A DNA stretch of 22,283 nt from Streptomyces sp. NRRL F-5123 (GTDB taxonomy: Bacteria; Actinomycetota; Actinomycetes; Streptomycetales; Streptomycetaceae), in assembly GCF_000721495.1 (NCBI RefSeq), contig NZ_JOHY01000081.1, positions 1-22,283 of the forward strand, written 5' to 3'. Position 1 is the stretch's first letter; each line of letters starts with the position of its first letter. This document shows positions 1 through 6,509 of the stretch, piece after piece. The translations under genes were made by a program, and so were the position numbers. The notes below the pieces were generated by a model. It ran no database searches, was not told the DNA's origin, and saw only the letters and a program-made list of their open reading frames with translations.

Positions 1-576
1 CTCCACCAGGAACCGGTCGCCCACGATCTTGCCGTGCTCCACATGACCGGACGCCGTGACCAGGATGGTCCTGTCCTCCGACAGGAACGACCCGTCGTCA
101 CCGACACTCCCCCACACCGTGTGACCATCGATCACGTGCGAGGTGCCGTTCGGCAGGAACTGCCCGTCCGGCGCCGTCAGCCCGTGCGTGACCTTCCCCG
201 CCGAATCGACGTAGACCGTGCCGTCCTGCGAGAAGAACCCGCCGTTGTCGGTCTCGCTCCCCCACAGCACCTTGCCGTCGACCGTCCGCTCCACCAGGAA
301 CCGGTCGCCCACGATCTTGCCGTGCTCCACATGGCCGGACGCCGTGACCAGAAGCGTCTTGTCCTCCGACAGGAACGACCCGTCGTCACCGACCGTCCCC
401 CACACCGTGTGACCATCGACGACATGCGTGGCCCCATGCGGCAGGAACTGCCCGTCCGGCGCCGTCAGGCCGTGCTCGACCTTGCCCTTCGCGTCGACGT
501 AGACCGTGCCGTCGTCGGAGAAGAAGGAGCCGTCCGGCTGGCGCGTCCCGGACACCTGGTGGCCGTCGACGGTCAT
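1..576 (-). repeat. Two in-frame 288-bp tandem repeats
   Basis: Bases 289-576 and 1-288 are the same sequence with scattered differences. The first 60 bases of each unit differ at one position, and the next 60 at about six. The period is exactly 96 codons, so the reading frame is kept, and the array probably continues beyond base 1. The 3' side of each unit differs more, so the array is old enough to have begun diverging or is partly homogenised by recombination. Confidence 0.85.
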
Positions 577-630
577 CTGCGCGTGAACGGCCGCTGAGGA
601 ACCGGTGTCTCCCGGTGGCGGTGTCGTCAC
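1..630 (-). CDS. Tandem 96-residue repeat protein, partial (C-terminal part beyond left edge)
   Basis: The minus-strand frame is open from a GTG at 630 to the window edge (210 codons), with GGAG seven bases before the GTG. After a short N-terminal stretch, the protein consists of 96-residue units (288 bp at DNA level: bases 289-576 and 1-288). Each unit is two related halves of about 48 residues with the pattern DGxxVWGxxxDxGxFxSxDxTxxVxxxGxVxHG, rich in Gly, Asp, Val and aromatics, so probably a beta-strand repeat fold. No signal peptide or membrane segment is visible in the part seen. The frame also stays open a little upstream, so the start is not certain. It is divergent from the YxxxD protein gene at 860 and lies beside type VII secretion genes, which suggests a surface or secreted protein of that system; that is inference. 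I do not recognise the family. The plus-strand frames over this stretch are shadows. Confidence 0.75.
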   Translation of the reverse strand, partial: MTTPPPGDTGSSAAVHAQMTVDGHQVSGTRQPDGSFFSDDGTVYVDAKGKVEHGLTAPDGQFLPHGATHVVDGHTVWGTVGDDGSFLSEDKTLLVTASGHVEHGKIVGDRFLVERTVDGKVLWGSETDNGGFFSQDGTVYVDSAGKVTHGLTAPDGQFLPNGTSHVIDGHTVWGSVGDDGSFLSEDRTILVTASGHVEHGKIVGDRFLVE

Positions 631-793
631 GTCGGGGCTCCACTCTCCTTCTCCAGGCTTCCCTCTCACCGTACGGAGCGGCGTGCGGAGACCGGAAGGC
701 CCACTTCGGGGTGGGCCGGGGCGTCCAGGAACGGGGACGTCGCCATTCCGCCGAAGGGCGGCGAGGATAAGGGTGGTCCGTAGTGCGGTCGGC

Positions 794-820
794 GAACCCC
801 CGTACTCAGAGGGGTGGTTC
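794..820. promoter_or_regulatory. Interrupted dyad upstream of the YxxxD protein gene
   Basis: GAACC plus CCC (794-801) pairs with GGG, one bulged T, and GGTTC (812-820), around a loop containing TACTCAG. It lies in the divergent gap between the repeat protein (start 630) and the gene at 860. It could be an operator or a hairpin in the leader. If translation of the downstream gene starts at the alternative GTG 773, the dyad would instead be coding sequence. Confidence 0.3.
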
Positions 821-859
821 ACGGCCCCGTACGTCGAGCAGAGAGCGGGTGCGCAGCCG

Positions 860-1546
860 GTGTCCTCCGACTCGGGTCACGTCAAGCCGATCAAGTCCAA
901 GTACCAGGCGAAGCCCTGGCAGCCGACGGTGGACTCGTCGGACCACACCCAGAGCTCGGCCGGCAAGGACTACACCGACGTATACGGCGGCACGGTCAAC
1001 ACAGCGAGCGGCGACTCCGGCAAGGGCGACGGCCGGCACGAGAAGAGCGGCAATGAGCCGCACCTCAGCATGGCCTACACGACGGCGCCGAACATCGTCG
1101 CGACCAAGTCGGGCGGCGCGGCCGGCGACAAGGTCCTCGGCATGGAGGCCGGCCGTTTCAGCATCCAGCTGTCCGCGCTCATCAGCGCCGAGCAGACCTG
1201 CCTCAACGCGACCTCCTCGATGGTCACCGGCTACGGCACCCTGAAGGCGGCGGTCGACAAGGCGGCCGCCGACGACAACTACTTCGGGCAGCAGACCGGG
1301 CAGCGGGTGGCGAACACGTCCCCTTCGGGCCAACCCGGCTACTACGGCGGCCACTGGGTGGCCGACGAGGCCGACTCGGAGTCGGTGGAGTTCGCCGCCA
1401 CGATCATCCCGCAGATGAAGAACCTGCTGAACACCATCGGCAACGTCATCGAGGCGTGCGGCCAGTTCAACGCGCTGCTCAACAACGCCGGCCAGTCCTA
1501 CGCCTCGATGGACCTCAACTCCGCGTTCAAGGACGCGGGCACCTGA
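860..1546 (+). CDS. Putative type VII secretion substrate, helical with C-terminal YxxxD motif
   Basis: Starting at GTG 860 this encodes 228 residues. Residues 1-70 are polar, Gly/Ser/Lys-rich and probably disordered. Residues 97-147 and 172-225 look like long amphipathic helices separated by a Gly/Tyr loop, a helical-hairpin layout seen in many ESX-associated proteins. Tyr214 and Asp218 form YxxxD near the C-terminus, the known general secretion motif of T7SS substrates. There is no Sec signal peptide. Neighbouring EccD-like, EccA-like and WXG100 genes support the role. The start is uncertain: GTG 860 gives a natural hydrophilic N-terminus but a weak ribosome-binding site, whereas in-frame GTG 773 has GAGG six bases upstream and would add 29 residues. 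The gene ends 11 bases from the convergent ATPase stop. Exact function (effector, chaperone partner or structural secreted factor) is unknown. Confidence 0.75.
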   Translation: MSSDSGHVKPIKSKYQAKPWQPTVDSSDHTQSSAGKDYTDVYGGTVNTASGDSGKGDGRHEKSGNEPHLSMAYTTAPNIVATKSGGAAGDKVLGMEAGRFSIQLSALISAEQTCLNATSSMVTGYGTLKAAVDKAAADDNYFGQQTGQRVANTSPSGQPGYYGGHWVADEADSESVEFAATIIPQMKNLLNTIGNVIEACGQFNALLNNAGQSYASMDLNSAFKDAGT

Positions 1547-1557
1547 GCAGCACGCCG

Positions 1558-4413
1558 CTAGCCCGCCTCCGCCCCGCCGGAAGCGCCCGGAACAGCTGAA
1601 ACGCCGGGAGCGGCGGGAGCGCCGGGCAGGTCCTCCGGCAGGAGCGTCACCAGGTCCTCCGTGGTCGGCGCGACCATGTCGACCACCCGCCGCGCGTGGT
1701 TCTCCGTCATCCGCTGGAAGGTCTGCCGGGCGGTGCGGCCGTTGCCGAACCGGTCGTCGCGGACCATCGCGCCGAAGTGGCCGAGCAGCGCCTCGCGCGT
1801 GTCCTCGGGCAGCTGGTACTCGTGGTGGCCGGCCTGCCACTCGACGATGCGCACCAGCTCCGCGTCCCGGTAGTCCTCGAACACCAGGGTGCGGCTGAAG
1901 CGCGAGGCGAGGCCCGGGTTGACGCCGACGAAGCGCTCCATCTCGTCCGGGTAGCCGGCCACGATGACGACGATGTTGTCGCGGTGGTCCTCCATGAGCT
2001 TCACGAGCGTGGCGATGGCCTCCCGGCCGAAGTCCGCGCCCTGGCCGCCGGGGGTGAGCGCGTACGCCTCGTCGATGAACAGCACGCCGCCGAGGGCCTG
2101 CCGGAACACCGCGGTGGTCTTGGGCGCCGTGTGGCCGACGTACTCGCCGACCAGCGAGCCGCGGTCCGCCTCGACCAGGTGCCCGCGGGAGAGCAGGCCG
2201 ACCGCGGCGAGGATACGGCCGTAGAGGCGGGCCACGGTCGTCTTGCCGGTGCCGCTGTTCCCGGCGAAGACCAGGTGCCGGCTGAGCGGTGGGGACGCCA
2301 GGCCGGCCTCGGTGCGCTGCCGGACCATCTGCATCACCTTGACCATGGTGCTGACGTCCTGCTTGACCCCGTCCAGACCGACCAGGCCCTCCAACTCCGC
2401 GAGCGCAAGGGCGAGTTCTTCGGCCCCGCCGTCCTTCCCTTCGCCGTCCCCGTCGCTGCCGCCGGCGCCCCCGTCCGGTGCGACCCCGGCGGCCTCCGCG
2501 CCCTTGGCCCCAGCGCCCGCAGGGACCGGCAGCGGCGCCCCGGGCCCGGCCGCACCAGCACCCGCCGGACCTTTCGAACCCTCCGGCCCCTCCGGCCCCT
2601 CGGGGAACTCCCCTGTCCGGACGTCCCGGACCCGGCATCCGACGAACCGCGCGGCGGCGCCCTCGGCGCACTCCACGGCCTCCTCCGTGTCGTGGACGAG
2701 GCAGCCGCGCAGCAGCGGGGCCGCGCCGGCGCCCACGTAGACGGCGGGGAAGCCGGCGTCGCTGATGTCGCAGGCCTCGAAGCGGCCCCGGCCGCCGTCC
2801 GCGACGTACACGCCGTTCTTGGCGGTTCCGGTGACCGACAGCCCCCGCACCCGGGGCGCCGCGCCCTCCCGCACGACCAGCCCGGTGCCGCGGGTGCCGG
2901 CCACGGAGCAGTCGACGAGCCACGGTTCGGCGCGCTCCCGCACGTAGACGCCCGCGCCGCCGGTGTCGCGGATCCGGGAGTCGACGACGAGCGCGGCCGT
3001 GCCCGCGGCCACGTCGAGCCCGATACCGGAGCAGCCCTCGACGCGGCAGTCCTCGACGAGCGGGCGGTGCGCGGTGGCCAGGGCGATGCCGGTGGCGGCC
3101 TTGGTGATCCGGCAGCGCCGGGCCGCCAGGTCGGCCCCGTCGACGCACAGCCCGGCCAGGCCGACGTCCTCGATGACGGTGTCCTCGACGGTGACGACCG
3201 CGTCCTCGACGCCGTGCACCCCGTGCTCCGGGGTGCCGCGCAGTTCGCATCCGTGCAGCGCGAGCCGGCTGGTGCCGCCGGCGTGCGCGGCGGTGTAGGC
3301 GGCCTCGCCGACGACGGTCGCGTGCAGCTCCAGCCGGGCGCTGTCCGCCGCGTACACGCCGTTGGCCCCCGCCCGGTGGACGGCGCCGCGGCGGACCTCG
3401 ACATGCGCGGCGCCGCCTGCCGCCAGGCCGGTGTCGCCGGTGTCGCTGACCACCGTGGCCTCCAGCCGCAGCCGCGCGTCGCCGGCGGCGACGACGCCGG
3501 CCGCCCCCGCCTGGGTGATCCGGCAGTCCACCAGTGTGGCCACGGCCTGCCCGGTCACGTGCACGCCGTCGGTGGCCGTGTCCGAGATACGGCAGCCGCG
3601 CAGCACCACGCCGGACGCGGCGCCCCCCGCGTCCTCGTCGCGGCCGGCCGCGGCCGCGCCGGTGGCCTGCCCCGGTCGCGCGTCGCCGCCGGCCGGCTCC
3701 GGGCCGCGGCCGGAGGCCCCGGCCCGGCCGGTGACGAGGACCCCGGCGGCGCCGCTGCCGGTGATCCGGCAGTCCGTCAGCCGCGGCAGCGCGGTGGCGT
3801 CGACGGCAACGGCCGCGACGCCCGTACGGCTCACCTCGCACCCCTCGGCGACGGCACGCGAGGACCCGGTGAAGCGCAGCCCGTGGCCGCCCGTCCCGGC
3901 CACGGTGACCTGCCGCAGGACGGGGGCGGCCCCATGGTCGACGAAGACGCCGGCCGAGTCGATGTCGGTGATCTCGGTCCGCTCGACGACGGCGGCGCTG
4001 TCGCCGCCCAGATGGAGGCCGACCTCACCGGTGTGGTGCACCCGGCAGTCGCGCACCACGGGGCTGGCCGTTCCGGTGACGCGCAGCGGGCCGCCGGTGA
4101 TCTCGCACCCCTCGATCACGACGTCGCCGGCGGTGACGGACACCGCCGGCTCGCCCTGCGGGTGCTCGATCACCAGGTCGCGTACGGTGCCGCCGCCACC
4201 GTGCACGGTGAGGGCGGGGCCGTGGCCGCCGACCAGCCGCACCGTGCCCGGGCCCTTCTCGGCGAGCAGGCTGACGCCCCGGTCCAGGACGACGCTCTCG
4301 GTGTACGTGCCGGGCTGGACGGAGACGACCGCGCCCGGCTCGGCGGCCCGCACCGCCGCCGTGACGGTACGGTGGCCGCCCCAGCCGCGCGGGCCCACCC
4401 GCAGCGTCTTCAC
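1558..4413 (-). CDS. EccA-like AAA+ ATPase fused to an N-terminal parallel beta-helix
   Basis: From GTG 4413 this encodes 951 residues. Residues about 1-590 are right-handed beta-helix repeats of roughly 22 residues (patterns such as GxxVxDCRI and GVxVxGxA). About 595-650 is a low-complexity Gly/Pro/Glu/Ala linker. About 655-930 is an AAA+ module of the CbxX/CfxQ/EccA type: Walker A GNSGTGKTT near 717, Walker B VLFIDEAYAL near 780, then a sensor region VVIVAGYPDEME and an arginine-finger-like NPGLASRFSRT segment. Known mycobacterial EccA ATPases carry a TPR-like N-terminal domain; here the beta-helix replaces it. Expected role: cytosolic remodelling of secretion substrates using ATP. It lies 49 bases after the surface-protein gene on the same strand, probably one operon. 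The GTG start is chosen because the text before it overlaps the preceding gene and the protein KTLRVGPRGWGG looks like the normal start of the beta-helix. The long plus-strand frame across it is a shadow. Confidence 0.9.
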   Translation of the reverse strand: MKTLRVGPRGWGGHRTVTAAVRAAEPGAVVSVQPGTYTESVVLDRGVSLLAEKGPGTVRLVGGHGPALTVHGGGGTVRDLVIEHPQGEPAVSVTAGDVVIEGCEITGGPLRVTGTASPVVRDCRVHHTGEVGLHLGGDSAAVVERTEITDIDSAGVFVDHGAAPVLRQVTVAGTGGHGLRFTGSSRAVAEGCEVSRTGVAAVAVDATALPRLTDCRITGSGAAGVLVTGRAGASGRGPEPAGGDARPGQATGAAAAGRDEDAGGAASGVVLRGCRISDTATDGVHVTGQAVATLVDCRITQAGAAGVVAAGDARLRLEATVVSDTGDTGLAAGGAAHVEVRRGAVHRAGANGVYAADSARLELHATVVGEAAYTAAHAGGTSRLALHGCELRGTPEHGVHGVEDAVVTVEDTVIEDVGLAGLCVDGADLAARRCRITKAATGIALATAHRPLVEDCRVEGCSGIGLDVAAGTAALVVDSRIRDTGGAGVYVRERAEPWLVDCSVAGTRGTGLVVREGAAPRVRGLSVTGTAKNGVYVADGGRGRFEACDISDAGFPAVYVGAGAAPLLRGCLVHDTEEAVECAEGAAARFVGCRVRDVRTGEFPEGPEGPEGSKGPAGAGAAGPGAPLPVPAGAGAKGAEAAGVAPDGGAGGSDGDGEGKDGGAEELALALAELEGLVGLDGVKQDVSTMVKVMQMVRQRTEAGLASPPLSRHLVFAGNSGTGKTTVARLYGRILAAVGLLSRGHLVEADRGSLVGEYVGHTAPKTTAVFRQALGGVLFIDEAYALTPGGQGADFGREAIATLVKLMEDHRDNIVVIVAGYPDEMERFVGVNPGLASRFSRTLVFEDYRDAELVRIVEWQAGHHEYQLPEDTREALLGHFGAMVRDDRFGNGRTARQTFQRMTENHARRVVDMVAPTTEDLVTLLPEDLPGAPAAPGVSAVPGASGGAEAG

Positions 4414-4462
4414 CGCCGCCCCCGCGGGCCGGGGCCGGGGAGGCGGGCGGCTCCGGCGGTAC

Positions 4463-5251
4463 TCATACGGCGTGGCAGGTGATCCGCACCTGCGCGGCGG
4501 CGACGTGGGCGTCCTTCGCCGCACCGCTGTCGCGGGCCCCGGCGTCGACCAGCTTGACCGTCACCACGCCGGTCCTGACCTTGAAAGGGCTGCCGGTGAC
4601 CCAGCGGCCGTGCTGGCCGACCTGGTCGACGCGGTAACCGCCGAGCGGCGCCCCGCCGGTGCCGTAGCCGTCGTCGGTCTGGAAGTAGTAGTAGTACGCC
4701 GGGTCGCCGCCCACCGCGGTCCGCACACCCTCCGGCACGTAGGTGGACAGGGTGCACGAGGCGCTGGTGTACGTGGCGCCGAAGTCGAACCGCCAGAGCG
4801 CGAACCGGTCCTGGTCGTAGGACGCCGGCTGCCCCGAGACCGGCAGGGACAGGTAGCTGCCGGTGCAACTTCCGCCGCTGTAGCCGCCCTTGGCCGAGGT
4901 GGTCCATCCGGTCGTCTGGTCGCTGTTGGTGCCGGTGTAGTAGCCGTACGCCGTGAAGCCGCTCGTGGCGTCGGAGGCGCAGCCGGGGCCGGCCACCGCC
5001 GTCCAGTCCTTGCCGGCCTGCGGCGCGCCGACCGCGCGGGAGCTGGGCGTGGCCAGGGGTTTGACGTCGCCCGGCGACGCCGCCACCCGGCCGCCGCCCA
5101 GCGCGCCCTTCAGCAGCGCCACCAGGCCCACGGCGACGACCACCGCGAAGCCGACGGCGAGCACCCGGACACCCGAATGGGCCGGCCGGGCGTCGGGCCG
5201 GACCGCGCGGTCGAAGGCGGAGGCGAATCCCCGCCAGTCCTCGTCATTCAT
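4463..5251 (-). CDS. Single-pass membrane protein with golvesin-like extracellular domain
   Basis: From ATG 5251 this encodes 262 residues: a short acidic/Arg cytosolic part (1-27), one membrane helix (about 28-50), and an extracellular part with several Cys, Tyr and Gly. The last 100 residues (VDQ, GRWV, VTVKLVD, ending AAQVRITC) resemble golvesin-C/CBM-like domains of secreted actinobacterial proteins; this is a pattern judgement, not a search result. An in-frame GTG at 5287 exists but has no ribosome-binding site, whereas ATG 5251 is preceded by GAGGAG at 12 bases and AGG at 6. The gene is first in a probable two-gene unit with the beta-helix ATPase and is divergent from the LuxR-type regulator. 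It could be an accessory anchor or surface receptor of the secretion apparatus, but no function is proven. Confidence 0.8.
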   Translation of the reverse strand: MNDEDWRGFASAFDRAVRPDARPAHSGVRVLAVGFAVVVAVGLVALLKGALGGGRVAASPGDVKPLATPSSRAVGAPQAGKDWTAVAGPGCASDATSGFTAYGYYTGTNSDQTTGWTTSAKGGYSGGSCTGSYLSLPVSGQPASYDQDRFALWRFDFGATYTSASCTLSTYVPEGVRTAVGGDPAYYYYFQTDDGYGTGGAPLGGYRVDQVGQHGRWVTGSPFKVRTGVVTVKLVDAGARDSGAAKDAHVAAAQVRITCHAV

Positions 5252-5592
5252 ACGCAGCCTGTGCTCCTCACGAACTGTTGCTTCCACTGACCAAGAGCGC
5301 CAGAACGCCCTTTTCCCGTACGTGTGCGGCCAATTCCACCCGCCGACCGTCGCTGCTCCAGGCGCTCACGCCGCGCCGACCCGGGAGAGCCGGGCGGGAC
5401 GCAACCGAATGGACGTCAGAAACGTGTATTTCAACGGCGGTTCTGCGATCGCCGCCTCCGACAATCCGGCCGGCCTACACATGGTGGAAACACAACTGCC
5501 TTTGCAGCCGGTATTATTGACCCGCCACCCCGCGGACGGACCTTCGAAATATTTCGTGGTCCGCGCAGTGGAAAGAGAACGGCAGGAGCCCG
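5252..5592. promoter_or_regulatory. Divergent intergenic region, membrane-protein gene / LuxR regulator
   Basis: This 341-bp region has lower GC and no coding bias, and must hold promoters for both directions. TATTAT at 5512-5517 is a possible -10 element toward the regulator, but no convincing -35 hexamer sits at normal spacing. The palindromic element at 5538-5562 lies between it and the regulator start. Confidence 0.6.
5538..5562. promoter_or_regulatory. Candidate operator, interrupted palindrome
   Basis: A perfect 12-bp palindrome CGAAATATTTCG (5545-5556) is flanked by GGACC (5538-5542) and GGTCC (5558-5562), giving one nested dyad with a one-base asymmetry. An AT-rich core of this kind is unusual in DNA of this composition. 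It sits about 30 bases before the LuxR-type ATG, in the position expected of an autoregulatory site. As RNA it could also form a hairpin in the leader just before the ribosome-binding site. Confidence 0.5.
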
Positions 5593-6330
5593 ATGCCCCG
5601 GATATGGCGCGTTGCCATCGTCGAACAGCACACCCTTGTGCGGCGCGGGCTGATGAGCCTGCTGTCCGCGAGCCCCGGGGTCCGCCTGGCTGCCTCCGTG
5701 GCCGAACCAGGCGCACTGGCCGCCGCGCTCGCCGAGGCCGCACCCGCCGAACCGGCCGGCCCCGCGCCGCGGCTGGACGTCGTCGTGCTCGGCCTGCCCG
5801 CGCGGTCCGACGAGACGCACGACACTGTCGTCGAGGAGGCGTGCGGACTGGCCCGGGTCTTGATCGTCGCCGACTTCACCGACGGCCGGCCGGTCGCCGC
5901 GGCGCTGCGGGCCGGCGCCCACGGATGTGTCGGCCGCATGTCCGCGGAGGACGAACTGCTCGGCGCCGTCGACACGGTGGCGCGCGGAGGCATCCACGTC
6001 GACCCGGTGCTCGCCGACCACCTCCACGCCGAACTGCGGCAGCCCTGGGCGGCGGCCCCGCCGACGCTCGCCCGCCGCGAGATCGAGACGCTGCGCTGGC
6101 TGGCAGCCGGTCTGACGCACCGCCAGATCGCGCGGCGGATGGCCCTGACCGAGGCCACCGTCAGCACCTACGTCAAGCGGATCAGGAACAAGCTGGGCGT
6201 CGGCAACAAGGCCGACCTGACCCGCAAGGCCTTCGAACTCGGCCTCCTCCCGGGCCCGGAGGCGCAGCGACCGGCCTCCGGCACCACCGATCCGAGCCCT
6301 CACGACGTACGCAAAACCGCGGCTGCCTGA
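5593..6330 (+). CDS. LuxR/NarL-type regulator with degenerate receiver domain
   Basis: This encodes 245 residues with GGAG four bases before the ATG. Residues 5-130 follow the response-regulator receiver pattern (VAIVEQHTLVRRGL at the start, ALRAGAHG near 104-111), but the key residues are changed. The usual acidic pair is Glu11-Gln12, and the phospho-acceptor Asp after VVVL is Gly67. Residues 159-220 are a clear LuxR-type helix-turn-helix (LARREIETLRWLAAGLTHRQIA, then TVSTYVKRIRNKLGV). The protein therefore probably binds DNA without classical phosphorylation. No histidine kinase gene lies next to it. Its place between two minus-strand T7SS-type units, with a palindrome in front of its start, suggests it controls this locus and possibly itself. 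Confidence 0.88.
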   Translation: MPRIWRVAIVEQHTLVRRGLMSLLSASPGVRLAASVAEPGALAAALAEAAPAEPAGPAPRLDVVVLGLPARSDETHDTVVEEACGLARVLIVADFTDGRPVAAALRAGAHGCVGRMSAEDELLGAVDTVARGGIHVDPVLADHLHAELRQPWAAAPPTLARREIETLRWLAAGLTHRQIARRMALTEATVSTYVKRIRNKLGVGNKADLTRKAFELGLLPGPEAQRPASGTTDPSPHDVRKTAAA

Positions 6331-6333
6331 CCG

Positions 6334-6485
6334 GCCACGCGGGGCGGACGCGAACCCGCGGCCGCCCGGCCGGACGCCTCGGGCGCAGGCGGACCAGCCG
6401 ACTGACCGGCCACTCTGCACGTACGCGAACCCGCTCCCACCCGACCGGCCATCCGGCGCGTACGCAGACCCGCCGCCGCCCGGCT
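6334..6485. repeat. Four imperfect ~39-bp tandem repeats between convergent genes
   Basis: Units begin with variants of GACCGGCCA followed by a ...CGNACGCGAACCCGC... core, seen at about 6328, 6370 (more diverged), 6404 and 6443. The period is about 39 bp, which is 13 codons. The block fills the gap between the LuxR-type stop (6330) and the EccD-type stop (6510). It may serve as a recombination-prone spacer or transcription end region. I see no gene that uses it. Confidence 0.5.
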
Positions 6486-6509
6486 GCGTCCGGTGGCGGA
6501 ACGGCCCGC

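Noticed and set aside
1..576. CRISPR array
   Set aside because: The 288-bp units are contiguous, coding and in frame, without unique spacers.
1696..4482. A 928-codon open frame on the plus strand opposite the ATPase gene
   Set aside because: It is the mirror of a strongly biased GC-rich gene; its composition is Ala/Gly/Arg-rich without motifs, while the minus strand shows clear AAA+ and beta-helix motifs.
5252..5287. Upstream GTG start for the golvesin-like membrane protein
   Set aside because: No ribosome-binding site before it; ATG 5251 has GAGGAG and AGG upstream.
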